A DNA stretch of 64,000 nt from Marinobacterium nitratireducens (GTDB lineage: Bacteria; Pseudomonadota; Gammaproteobacteria; Pseudomonadales; Balneatricaceae), in the NCBI RefSeq assembly GCF_014645375.1, contig NZ_BMLT01000012.1, positions 62,001 through 126,000 of the forward strand. Direction: 5' to 3'. Positions 28,715 through 37,507 of this stretch are shown here, one piece after another. Numbering within the stretch: position 1 is the first letter of the stretch; each line of letters opens with the position of its first letter. The notes below the pieces were generated by a model, which saw only the letters and a list, made by a program, of their open reading frames with translations, had not been told where the DNA came from and did no database searches. The position numbers were made by a program, and so were the translations under genes.

Positions 28715-30286
28715 ATGAGTCAGCAAACCAACAAGGTACTGCCCCAGGGCGTCGCAGAATCCGACTTTCGGGCGGCGCTTGAACAATTCCGCGCCCTGCT
28801 GGGCGCCGAGAACGTGCTGGTCGAGAGCGAACAGCTGGTCTCCTACACCAAGATCATGATGCCCGGGGATGTCGCCCGCAATACGCCGTCGGCAGCGGTC
28901 ACCGCCACCAGCGTCGAGCAGGTACAGGGCGTGGTGCGGATCTGCAACCGGTACCGCATCCCGGTCTGGACGGTTTCCACCGGCAACAACTTCGGCTACG
29001 GCAGTGCCGCGCCGGGCCAGCGCGGCCAGATCGTGCTGGACCTCAAGAAAATGAACCGCATCCTCCATATCGACGCCGAACTCGGTACCGCACTGGTCGA
29101 GCCGGGGGTGACCTACCAGCAGCTCTACGACTACCTGCAGGAGCACGACATTCCGCTGATGCTGTCCTTCCCCGCCCCCTCGGCCATTGCCAGCCCGCTT
29201 GGCAACACCATGGACCGCGGCGTCGGCTACACGCCGTACGGCGAGCACTTCCTGATGCAGTGCGGCATGGAGCTGGTTCTGGCCAACGGCGAGATCTACC
29301 GCACCGGTATGGGCGGCGTCGAAGGCGACAACGCCTGGCAGGTGTTCAAATGGGGCTACGGCCCGACGCTGGACGGCATGTTCACCCAGGCCAATTACGG
29401 CATCTGCACCAAGCTCGGCTTCTGGCTGATGCCCAAACCGCCGGTGTCGATGCCGATCGAGATCAAGTTCGAGGAAGATACCGACATCAGCGATATCGTC
29501 GAGTTCATCCGCCCGCTGCGCCTGGCCCAGGTCATCCCCAACGCCGTGGTGATCGCCGGTGTTATCTGGGAGGCCGCGACCTGCAACACCACCCGTGCGC
29601 AATACACCACAGAGCCCGGCGCCACGCCGGACTCTATCCTCAAGCAGATCCAGAAGGACAAGAACCTCGGTGCCTGGAACGTCTACGCCTGCCTGTACGG
29701 CACCCGGGAACAGGTCGAGGTCAACCTGAACATCGTCAGGGGCGCGCTGCAGCAGCTTGGCAAAGGCAAACTGGTTACCGAGGAGGAAGCCGGCGGCACC
29801 CAGCCGTTCGACTACCGCGCCAAACTGATGACCGGCGTACCGAACCTGCAGGAATTCGGCCTCTACAACTGGCGCGGCGGTGGCGGCTCGATGTGGTTCG
29901 CGCCGGTGAGCCAGGCCCGCGGCAGCGAGTGCGACAAGCAGTATGGCCTTGCCAAGCAGATCCTCAACAAGCACGGCCTGGACTATGTCGGCGAGTTCAT
30001 CGTCGGCTGGCGTGACATGCATCACGTTATCGACGTGCTGTACGACCGAACCGACGACGATGAGCGTGCGCGTGCCGAAGCCTGCTTCAACGAACTGCTG
30101 GACGAATTCGAGAAGCGCGGTTACGCGGTTTACCGCGTCAACACCCAGTTCCAGGAGCGCGTGGCGCAAAGCTACGGCACCACCAAGCGTCGCGTCGAGC
30201 ACGCCCTCAAGCGGGCCCTCGACCCGAACAACATTCTGGCGCCCGGCAAGTCGGGCATCGATCTGAACAACGGCTTCGAGCTCTGA
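28715..30286 (+). CDS. pchF: 4-cresol dehydrogenase flavoprotein subunit (VAO family)
   Basis: A 523-residue flavoprotein of the vanillyl-alcohol oxidase family. The FAD pyrophosphate loop is STGNNFGYGSAAPG (residues 88-101), and the family signature GNTMDRGVGYTPYGEHF is at 163-179. Tyr384 in FGLYNWRGGGGSMWF falls at the position of the tyrosine that binds FAD covalently in p-cresol methylhydroxylase, in contrast to the histidine used by vanillyl-alcohol oxidase. The length also matches PchF. It oxidises 4-alkylphenols through a quinone methide to alcohol and then aldehyde, passing electrons to PchC. The C-terminal LDPNNILAPGKSGI is typical. 4-Ethylphenol or eugenol hydroxylases are the main alternatives. 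Confidence 0.92.
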   Translation: MSQQTNKVLPQGVAESDFRAALEQFRALLGAENVLVESEQLVSYTKIMMPGDVARNTPSAAVTATSVEQVQGVVRICNRYRIPVWTVSTGNNFGYGSAAPGQRGQIVLDLKKMNRILHIDAELGTALVEPGVTYQQLYDYLQEHDIPLMLSFPAPSAIASPLGNTMDRGVGYTPYGEHFLMQCGMELVLANGEIYRTGMGGVEGDNAWQVFKWGYGPTLDGMFTQANYGICTKLGFWLMPKPPVSMPIEIKFEEDTDISDIVEFIRPLRLAQVIPNAVVIAGVIWEAATCNTTRAQYTTEPGATPDSILKQIQKDKNLGAWNVYACLYGTREQVEVNLNIVRGALQQLGKGKLVTEEEAGGTQPFDYRAKLMTGVPNLQEFGLYNWRGGGGSMWFAPVSQARGSECDKQYGLAKQILNKHGLDYVGEFIVGWRDMHHVIDVLYDRTDDDERARAEACFNELLDEFEKRGYAVYRVNTQFQERVAQSYGTTKRRVEHALKRALDPNNILAPGKSGIDLNNGFEL

Positions 30287-30401
30287 CCCTCGAGGTCTGT
30301 ACAAGCACTGAGTTCACGCAATAGTGTCGCCGCGATGTTCGCGTTCCGCCGCCGGGCGGCACGCGGCCTTCGCGGCCGCAATCGGGACAATAACGAATAC
30401 A

Positions 30402-31214
30402 ATGAAAACCAGAATTCTTCCCACTGCCCTGGCGGCTCTGCTGCCCCTGAGCGCCAGCGCCGGCCACTACAGTCCCGGCGTCGAGGCCCTGCGCGCCTCT
30501 GTCGTGCCGGGGCCAGGCCTTTACTACAAGGGCTACGCCGTCCACTACAGCGCCGACGAGCATTCGGCACTGCCGGCCGACAGCAAGGTCGAGGTCAATG
30601 CCATCGCCAACCGCCTGATCTGGGTGACCGACCACAAAGTCCTGGGCGGCGACGTGGCGCTGGAAACCATCATTCCGGTAATCCGCACCGATCTCAGCAT
30701 CGCCGGCGGCGCCGTCGAAAGCGACGAATGGGGCCTTGGCGATATTATGCTCGGCTCCGTCCTGGGCTGGCACGGCGAACGCTGGGATACCGTCGCCGGC
30801 GTCGGCGTCTGGACCCGGACCGGACAGGACGACGAGCCCGCGGACCCGGGCCTTGGCTATACCGAAACCATGATCACCCTGGGCGGCAACCTCTACCTGA
30901 ACGGGGCCCGGGACCTGGCGTTCAGCGCACTGAGCCGCTACTCGCTCGCCGATGACAGCGATATCGACGACGAATTCCTCGTCGAATGGGGACTCAGCAA
31001 ACAGCTGCCGGGCGGTCTGGAGGCGGGACTCGCCGGCTACGACCGCTGGCAGGTCGAGGGCGGCGACCGGGAAAAACACGGTATTGGCGTGGCAGCGGCC
31101 TACTTCTGGCCGCAGCTCATGGCGGGACTCAATATCGCCGTCTACGACGAGTACGACGCCGAACAGGACTTCGAGGGCTACCAGCTGCGCGCTACCTTCA
31201 CCAGGGTGTTCTGA
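30402..31214 (+). CDS. Phenol-degradation (MetA/SphA-type) outer-membrane protein
   Basis: A 270-residue exported protein with a clear signal peptide (MKTRILPTALAALLPLSASA). The mature part is made of alternating beta strands with aromatic girdles (PGPGLYYKGYAVHY, ALSRYSLADD, AAYFWPQLMAGLNIAVYDEY) and ends in Phe (TFTRVF), as expected for an outer-membrane barrel. It resembles the phenol MetA degradation family found in aromatic-compound operons. It follows pchF by 115 bp on the same strand, so uptake or tolerance of the phenolic substrate is a sensible inferred role. The ribosome binding site is weak. Confidence 0.8.
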   Translation: MKTRILPTALAALLPLSASAGHYSPGVEALRASVVPGPGLYYKGYAVHYSADEHSALPADSKVEVNAIANRLIWVTDHKVLGGDVALETIIPVIRTDLSIAGGAVESDEWGLGDIMLGSVLGWHGERWDTVAGVGVWTRTGQDDEPADPGLGYTETMITLGGNLYLNGARDLAFSALSRYSLADDSDIDDEFLVEWGLSKQLPGGLEAGLAGYDRWQVEGGDREKHGIGVAAAYFWPQLMAGLNIAVYDEYDAEQDFEGYQLRATFTRVF

Positions 31215-31380
31215 CCTTTCCTGAACAGAGCACAGGGACGTGCTCAACGCCGACAGCAGGCCCGCAACCGCGCAGCCCCCCCACACCAGGCACTACAGCA
31301 ACGCCGGCCCACGAAAATGTCACAGGCGCCCGCTACCCTGGCCGAACACTGCATCTGCCCTTACAAGGTTGCAAAGCGCC

Positions 31381-32376
31381 ATGAACCGTTCGCCACTGCT
31401 GGACAGCCTTCGTATTCTGGCCATAGCGCTGGTCCTGATTGCCCATATCGGGCAGCTGCTGGGCCATGCCAGCGGCGATTTCTTCGGTCTGAAGAACTTC
31501 TATTTCGTCAGTCTCGGCGGCCTCGGCGTAAGCCTGTTTCTGGTGCTCTCCGGCGCTCTCGCGGGCCTCGGCAATGCATCACGGCGCAACGGTTACCCGC
31601 ATTACCTGCTGAAAAAAGTGATGCGGATATATCCGCTCTACTGGCTGTCCGTGCCGCTGGCGATGCTGGGTTACGCGCTCGGGGCCGGGCTGCTTGCGGG
31701 CGACGTACCCGAGATGTTTCCCAACGGCTTCGCCACCGACCTGCTCGGCAGCCTATCCGGGTTCTACGCCTGGATCGGCCTCTGGGGCGGTCCCTACAAC
31801 CCGCCGAGCTGGTATATCTCACTGATCATGAGCCTTTACGTACTGGCGCCGGCGATGCTCTGGTTTATGAAACGCTGGCCGCACCGGACCCTGGGCGCAC
31901 TGCTGGCCATCAGTCTGGCGGCGCGCTATTACGTCGGTCAGTGGGGACTGCCCTTTATGGTGCCATCCCTGTTCGAGCAGGTCGAAGGCTGGCTCTATCG
32001 TCAGTATGGATTCATGCCCGGACGCCCCGGCGACTGGTTCCCGCCCTGCCGCCTGTTCGAATTCGGTCTTGGGATTTATCTGGCGCAAAACCTGCCGCAG
32101 GCCCTGTGGTCAGGATCTCGATTGCCGTTCGGCAACGCCACGCGATTGCTCGCCGATCTGTCGTTCCCGCTGTTTCTGATCCACTACCCCTTTCTGTTTC
32201 TGGTGCCGTCGTTGATGGCGCAGGGGCTGAGCGAATGGCTCGCCATTGCGGTTTATCTGGCGCTGATCCTCGTGGCTGCATTTCAGATCAACACACTCGA
32301 ACAGCGAATCAGGAGCGGCCCCCTGTTCAGTAGGCGGCAACCGCAGTCATTCCGGGCACCGGAAGCCAGGCGCTAG
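31381..32376 (+). CDS. Acyltransferase-3 family membrane protein
   Basis: A 331-residue polytopic inner-membrane protein of the acyltransferase-3 (OafA/NodX-like) family. It starts with LDSLRILAIALVLIAHIGQLLG, carrying the conserved Arg and His of the family, and continues with RRNGYPHYLLKKVMRIYPLYWLSV, the second conserved motif. About ten hydrophobic helices follow. Family members O-acylate surface sugars, peptidoglycan or lipids. No glycan-synthesis genes are adjacent, so the acceptor is unknown. The Arg-rich C-terminal tail is cytoplasmic. Confidence 0.86.
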   Translation: MNRSPLLDSLRILAIALVLIAHIGQLLGHASGDFFGLKNFYFVSLGGLGVSLFLVLSGALAGLGNASRRNGYPHYLLKKVMRIYPLYWLSVPLAMLGYALGAGLLAGDVPEMFPNGFATDLLGSLSGFYAWIGLWGGPYNPPSWYISLIMSLYVLAPAMLWFMKRWPHRTLGALLAISLAARYYVGQWGLPFMVPSLFEQVEGWLYRQYGFMPGRPGDWFPPCRLFEFGLGIYLAQNLPQALWSGSRLPFGNATRLLADLSFPLFLIHYPFLFLVPSLMAQGLSEWLAIAVYLALILVAAFQINTLEQRIRSGPLFSRRQPQSFRAPEARR

Positions 32377-32408
32377 ACTGTTAACAGAGTTGCCTGGAGG
32401 ATCGACCT

Positions 32409-33824
32409 ATGACCGCTCAGCTCCCGGCCCGTCCGCGCTGGCGGCGGGCAGGCCTGCAACTGTGCCTGATGATGCTGGCAGCTGTCAGCGCCGGCTGCAG
32501 CCTGATGCCGCAGAATGGTGATAACCGTTGCGCTACCGCGTTCGAGAAGTCCGACCGGCAGATCGCCAGCGCCGGCGCCCGGGATTCCGGTCCCACGCCC
32601 ATCCCGGGATTTCGCTACCTGCGCACCGACCGTTTTCTTGCGTCCTTCCGCGATGAAGTCGATCAGGCCGCAAAGGCCGAGGCCTGGATACGACGCCTCG
32701 CCGATCTGGACCGCCGGACCCGGCGTCTCGAGCTTCGCAACGCCGGACTCCAGAGCCAGCAGTACAACCTCGACGCATGTCGAGAGCAACTGGTCGACGA
32801 GTTGCTGCGCTCGGAGGCGCAACTGGCACAGCTAAGCCATCGGGTACGGGTACCGGATGATTACGTAACCGCCTGGCAAATCCTGGGACTGGCGCCGTTG
32901 ACAGCGCTGCCTGTTTCGGCGCGCATCGCCCTCTGGCATCGGGAAACCAGGACAGCATTCGCCACCGCATCGGCAGCCATGCCGAGCCGTAAACCTCTGT
33001 TACGCTGGTATAGCGGCAAGGAACCGGGCCCAAACCGGTCTGCGCTGCCACGCGACGCCCTCGGTATTCCCTTTATCGATGGCGCCGCGCTGGATGCGCT
33101 GTTCGAACGCCATGCGCCGGTGTGGGAGGTGGAGCAGAATGATGACAACGACCGCATCGGCACTGCGGTCTGGCACGGGCGGGCGCAGGTCGATCCCGCC
33201 ACCGCCACGGAATACAGGCGCCTGTCCTTTACCCGGTACGGCGGCCAGACTCTCCTGCAGCTCAATTATATTGTCTGGTTTCGAAGTCGCCCCGGGAACG
33301 ATATCTACGCCGGCAATATCGACGGCCTGACATGGCGTGTGACGCTGGGGCCTGAGGGCGCGCCACTGCTCTATGACAGCATTCACAACTGCGGCTGCTA
33401 TCATCTTTTCTTCCCGACGCCCCGCATACGCAGGCGACCAAGTCTGGCGCCCGGCGAACCCCCACTGGTACTGCCGTCGGTACCGGGCAACGGGACTCTG
33501 GTGGTGCGTCTCGACAGCGGCCGTCACTTTATCCGGGGGCTCTACAGGACTGGCGGCACCGTCCCTCACCTGCCGCTGGCAACGGCCAGTTACGACCGCT
33601 TGCGCAGCCTACCGGCGGATCCATCCGGGCCACGCAGCTTCTTCGGAGTTCATGGCATCGTTGCCGGCAGCGAACGGCCGGAACGTTTTCTCCTCTGGCC
33701 AATGGGCGTACGGTCGCCAGGCGCGATGCGCCAATGGGGTCATCACGCCACTGCCTTCGTCGGCCGGCGTCATTTCGACGACCCTTTCCTGATCGAGCGC
33801 CTTTTCGAAGAGGTGAAGAGGTAA
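32409..33824 (+). CDS. Unknown lipoprotein
   Basis: A 471-residue protein with a type II signal peptide: a charged N-terminus, a hydrophobic core LCLMMLAAV and lipobox SAGC with Cys30. The mature part has a charged helical segment (about 75-135) and a C-terminal domain containing LQLNYIVWFRSRPGND, IHNCGCYHLFFPTPR and FGVHGIVAGSERPERF. Several His and Cys residues in the middle could bind metal. I do not recognise a named family. Synteny gives no clue, as it lies between an acyltransferase-3 gene and a repeat-bearing intergenic region. Confidence 0.75.
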   Translation: MTAQLPARPRWRRAGLQLCLMMLAAVSAGCSLMPQNGDNRCATAFEKSDRQIASAGARDSGPTPIPGFRYLRTDRFLASFRDEVDQAAKAEAWIRRLADLDRRTRRLELRNAGLQSQQYNLDACREQLVDELLRSEAQLAQLSHRVRVPDDYVTAWQILGLAPLTALPVSARIALWHRETRTAFATASAAMPSRKPLLRWYSGKEPGPNRSALPRDALGIPFIDGAALDALFERHAPVWEVEQNDDNDRIGTAVWHGRAQVDPATATEYRRLSFTRYGGQTLLQLNYIVWFRSRPGNDIYAGNIDGLTWRVTLGPEGAPLLYDSIHNCGCYHLFFPTPRIRRRPSLAPGEPPLVLPSVPGNGTLVVRLDSGRHFIRGLYRTGGTVPHLPLATASYDRLRSLPADPSGPRSFFGVHGIVAGSERPERFLLWPMGVRSPGAMRQWGHHATAFVGRRHFDDPFLIERLFEEVKR

Positions 33825-33935
33825 AGCAATTGAACTGAGCCGCCCCGGCTGCCGACTCCTGTGCCAACCGGGCCCGTTCGTCGACATTTCCTGAGCCCCG
33901 GGCTCGGCCCTGAGGTTCCGACACGCAAACCAGAC

Positions 33936-33998
33936 GCAAGAGCAAGAGCAAGAGCAAGAGCAAGAGCAAGAGCAAGAGGCAAGAGGCAAGAGGCAAGA
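33936..33998. repeat. Hexamer/heptamer microsatellite
   Basis: Seven perfect copies of GCAAGA (33936-33977) are followed by three copies of GGCAAGA (33978-33998). The array lies between two genes whose 3' ends face each other, so changes in copy number would not shift a reading frame. It probably arose by slippage. Confidence 0.9.
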
Positions 33999-34039
33999 AC
34001 CGATCCGAGCCTCCTGACCCAAGCTTCCAAAAATGACAA

Positions 34040-34060
34040 AGGGCCCGGAAAACGGGCCCT
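34040..34060 (-). terminator. Rho-independent terminator of the secreted acidic protein gene
   Basis: A perfect 8-bp stem AGGGCCCG / CGGGCCCT with a 5-base loop. On the minus strand it is followed by TTGTCATTTTT. It lies 47 bases after the stop of the minus-strand gene at 34107. Confidence 0.78.
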
Positions 34061-34106
34061 GGATGGCTAGGGTCGACAGCGTTGCCCTCCCATCGGCAAA
34101 TCGCGC

Positions 34107-35132
34107 TTACCGTTGAATCAACAGCATGTCGACGCCAACCGAGTTAACCGGCACAGAGGTGATCGGCGTGTCGTCATAGAGGTAACCGACCAGGTACAGC
34201 GGGCCCACTTCATCACCCTTCACGAGCGGGCCATAGGTAGAGTCGAGAAGCGTAGCAACATCCGGCGCGTAGAACACAGCGTCGAGATCGTCGTAACCGT
34301 CCGGGTTCAAGGTATGGAGCTCTTCGCCCGTCGCCGGATCGATCGCGCAGCTGGCGGCGCCGAGGTCGCTGGACGGATCGCCACGATCGGCAATGCTGTA
34401 GCTGTGCACGCCTGGAGCCGTGCAGTCGGTACCCGCAGCGTCGGTGCACAGCTGCAGGGTATCGACATCGATATCGGCAACGTCTACACCGTTACCGAAG
34501 ATGGTGACCGGCAAGCCGCCTTTCTTTTTCTGGTTGAAGGCATTGGGGTCGCTGCAGAACTTGATATCGATGTCCACCTCCGCAACATCAGCTGTATCGA
34601 CTCGAAAGTACGCCGCACCGCCACCGAAGGGGCTGACGGTGACGTTGAGGCCGATTGAGTGGTCGCCCCCGGCCAGCGGATAGACACGGGAACTCGAAGC
34701 CGGGTCCGGCAGGCAGACTTCCGGGTCGCTACCGCAATTGCCACCTACCGGCACGAGCGGAGTCAAGCCGAGCGAAACGTTGTGGTCAAAGACCTCGAAC
34801 TGGTCACCGTAGTCGAATGCGTCGGTTACCGTCAGGGTGCCGCCGCCGAAGGGCAGCGTGAAGGTCCATTCCGGCGGGTCAACAAGGTACACCGAATTGC
34901 CGCCGCTGCTCGGGACGCAGGTTACACAGGGGCCTACGGAACCGGCAGCCCCAAACGAGAACTCGAGCCAGGGGCCGTTGATCTGGGTATCGATCGGGCC
35001 AATGAAGGCCGGGCCCGCTATGGCCGCACCGGCGGCGGCGCCGTCCACACCGTTAGCCGAGTCATCTGCCTGCGCCGCCAGCGGCAGCCCGAGTGCAACC
35101 AGGGTGGAGAGACAAAGTATCTTTCGCGACAT
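34107..35132 (-). CDS. Secreted acidic cysteine-containing protein of unknown function
   Basis: A 341-residue exported protein with a signal peptide (residues 1-22, LPLAAQA). The mature chain is rich in Asp, Gly and Val and contains several Cys pairs (PCVTC, NCGSDPEVC, LCTDAAGTDC). The stretch EVDIDIKFCSDPNAFNQKKK, followed by GGLPVTIFGNGVDVADIDVD, resembles a motif repeated in many secreted proteins of environmental bacteria (DIKPGSxPNxxNxKxKGxLPVAI...); its function is not known. No C-terminal sorting signal was recognised. It has its own terminator and a long AT-rich upstream region, so it is an independent unit. Confidence 0.75.
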   Translation of the reverse strand: MSRKILCLSTLVALGLPLAAQADDSANGVDGAAAGAAIAGPAFIGPIDTQINGPWLEFSFGAAGSVGPCVTCVPSSGGNSVYLVDPPEWTFTLPFGGGTLTVTDAFDYGDQFEVFDHNVSLGLTPLVPVGGNCGSDPEVCLPDPASSSRVYPLAGGDHSIGLNVTVSPFGGGAAYFRVDTADVAEVDIDIKFCSDPNAFNQKKKGGLPVTIFGNGVDVADIDVDTLQLCTDAAGTDCTAPGVHSYSIADRGDPSSDLGAASCAIDPATGEELHTLNPDGYDDLDAVFYAPDVATLLDSTYGPLVKGDEVGPLYLVGYLYDDTPITSVPVNSVGVDMLLIQR

Positions 35133-35994
35133 AAGAAGCTCCTAGATGCGCCACGGCATCCTGTTTTTTATTTATCGACTGGACCGGGGCAATCTCGGAT
35201 AGCTTCGCGGGCAGGAGTTTGGGGTGAACCGTGCATCCTTGCCACTTCACACTACAGGCCGTGAGTTTGTCCCTCGGAAAACAAGAATAGTTTGATATTT
35301 CCCGATCGCAAGCCTGAAAAATTTACAAAGCCGAAATTTCAAAAAATACTGTTCTTTAAGAATACGTCTGGAACGATTCCTCAGGCGCCCCGCTCATCTC
35401 ACAATGTATAAGAACTGGTCCAATCATCTAAAAAAAGCTATAGAAAGTAAATCTAACTAATTGATATATATAGCTTTAATAAAGCCACCACCGTTTTCCC
35501 TATCTACTTCAATCCCTTATACGCCCTGAGCGGCACCTACTTTATCGGTAGAGCTCACTTTCATTCAGCTGTCGATGTATTGAGTAGATAAAGATCTAAT
35601 CATCATGTCGCTTTTAAGCAACAGCTGCCTGTCAAAGTATTTATGTCGCTTTTTGCCAACACTTACCCTGAGATAATAAACCGTCATATCCGCTCTAACC
35701 CCGAATCCGGAAAACCAGGTATTGCTTTTTCACACGCCGGATAAAACGAAAGACAATCACAAGACATTCCCATTGAACCGCATGGCTATCGACGATAACC
35801 ATTTACACCGCCGGGACCACTTTTCAGAACGGCCGTAACCCGCTAAGATCGGCCGATCCTGAACGCTTCGTAATCATGGAAAGGGCCCCCCACCCCGCCA
35901 GCGCCTCCCGCCGTAGTCACCCGCTATGACTCCGCCTGTCACCAAGGCGGGGGGTCAGTCCGACACAATTTTCCATAAACAGGTTCATAACAGC
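35133..35994. other. Long AT-rich intergenic region
   Basis: About 860 bp without a supportable gene, between divergent genes for the secreted acidic protein and the cation antiporter. The part from about 35280 to 35780 is clearly richer in A and T than its surroundings, has stops in all frames, and shows no tRNA, repeat or clear promoter. It may hold promoters for both neighbours, an untranslated RNA, or decayed foreign DNA. Confidence 0.6.
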
Positions 35995-36960
35995 ATGACA
36001 CTGGCATTTCTGGCCATTCTGGCCGGGCTCGGGCTCCTTGTCTGGAGCGCCGACCGCTTCGTCGAAGGTGCGGCCTGCACCGCGCGTTATTTCGGGATGC
36101 CGCCGCTGCTGATCGGTATGGTCATCATCGGCTTCGGTACCTCTGCGCCGGAGATGGTGGTCTCGGCGCTGGCCGCCTCCCAGGGCAATCCCGGCATCGC
36201 GCTGGGCAACGCCTACGGCTCGAACATCACCAATATCGCGCTGATACTGGGCCTGACGGCACTGATCAGCCCCATCGCCGTCCACTCCCAGGTGCTGCGC
36301 CGGGAGCTGCCAATCCTGGTGCTGGTCACGGCCTTCGCCGCCTGGCAGCTGCTTGACGGCGAGCTGAGCCGACTCGATGCACTGGCGCTATTGGGCGTTT
36401 TCGCCGGTCTGATGGTCTGGACGCTCCGGCAGGGCATGCAGCGCACCAGGGATACCCTGGCCCAGGAAATGGATCGGGAGCTACCGAGTCACGGGATGCC
36501 GCTTGGGCGCGCGCTGTTCTGGCTCGGTCTCGGACTGGCGCTGCTGATCCTGAGCTCCCGCGTACTGGTCTGGGGTGCGGTGGAAGTCGCGCGAGGTTTC
36601 GGTGTCAGCGACCTGATCATCGGCCTGACCATCGTCGCGGTCGGCACCTCGCTGCCGGAACTGGCATCGTCGATCATCGCCACGCGCAAGGGCGAGCACG
36701 ATATTGCGCTGGGCAACGTGCTCGGTTCGAATCTGTTCAATACCCTGGCCGTCGTCGGCATCGCTGGCCTGATCAGTCCAATGGCGGTCAGCCCCGAAGT
36801 ACTCGAGCGCGACGTCCTGGTGATGGCGGCGCTGACCCTGGCGCTGGCGGTTATCGGTGTCGGCTTCAGGGGCGCCGGCCGCATCAACCGCGTCGAGGGC
36901 GGCGTGCTGCTGCTATGTTTCGCAGGCTATACCGCCTACCTGCTCGGCACCCAGTTCTGA
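35995..36960 (+). CDS. Calcium/sodium antiporter (YrbG-type CaCA family)
   Basis: A 321-residue inner-membrane exchanger with about ten helices. Both alpha repeats of the Ca/cation antiporter superfamily are intact: GFGTSAPEMVVSALAASQGN with GNAYGSNITNIALILG in the first half, and AVGTSLPELASSIIATRKGE with GNVLGSNLFNTLAVVG in the second. The acidic Glu in each TS(A/L)PE motif binds the cation. The ATG chosen begins the first helix; an upstream in-frame extension has no plausible initiation site. It exchanges Ca2+ for Na+ or H+ across the inner membrane. Confidence 0.9.
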   Translation: MTLAFLAILAGLGLLVWSADRFVEGAACTARYFGMPPLLIGMVIIGFGTSAPEMVVSALAASQGNPGIALGNAYGSNITNIALILGLTALISPIAVHSQVLRRELPILVLVTAFAAWQLLDGELSRLDALALLGVFAGLMVWTLRQGMQRTRDTLAQEMDRELPSHGMPLGRALFWLGLGLALLILSSRVLVWGAVEVARGFGVSDLIIGLTIVAVGTSLPELASSIIATRKGEHDIALGNVLGSNLFNTLAVVGIAGLISPMAVSPEVLERDVLVMAALTLALAVIGVGFRGAGRINRVEGGVLLLCFAGYTAYLLGTQF

Positions 36961-37507
36961 GAAAGAGTGTATTCACCACTATTCAGAGCCAGAATAGCGG
37001 GCCGATGAATAAACCCCAAAGGCATGACGCAAACTGTCTCTGTCTACTCGACGTTTTGCTTGAATCATTTAAAATACGAAATGGTTGCCAGCAATCAAAG
37101 CAAGACAGGATGGCGTCGGAACGGATGACCGGTCTGCGTCCTTTAGGGTCTTCCAGGCTTCTTTTTTTACCACTTCCGATATTACCAACTTTTCTACAAC
37201 CCATTGCCGAACTTCCGATTTTTCTCACTATATGCCCTTGATTGTCCGGCAAGGCAAGGCGATTCATAGAGACAACCTGTCTCTACTCTAGGAATTTTTC
37301 CTAAAACCGTTCCAGACCGATACTTTTCAATTGCCTTATGGTATAAATATCCAGCGATTTTAGCTGGAGAGCAGAAGGCATCATTCAGGTAACCAGGCTC
37401 TATCGGCTGATACCGTCCCTGGTTAACCCCTATACGGTCTACTAAATATCACATTCGTTATAGAAAACGTAAAAAAATATAAACAAAAGAAGTTGATCTG
37501 AAATAAC
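36961..37507. other. AT-rich intergenic region with short palindrome
   Basis: About 550 bp with no supportable gene. It is lower in GC than its surroundings, like the two genes that follow. AGAGACA-ACC-TGTCTCT at 37268-37284 is a perfect 7-bp inverted repeat of unknown role. TATAAA at 37342-37347 could be a -10 element for the ferritin-like gene, but no good -35 is present. A 94-codon minus-strand frame near 36983-37267 looks non-coding. Confidence 0.5.

Noticed and set aside
28439-30304. 621-codon minus-strand frame opposite pchF and pchX
   Set aside because: It is antisense to firmly identified genes and resembles no protein.
33936-33998. Possible CRISPR array
   Set aside because: The units are 6-7 bases and adjoin with no spacers, and no cas genes are present.
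36983-37267. 94-codon minus-strand frame in the AT-rich region
   Set aside because: No ribosome binding site, no homology recognised, and composition typical of non-coding DNA here.
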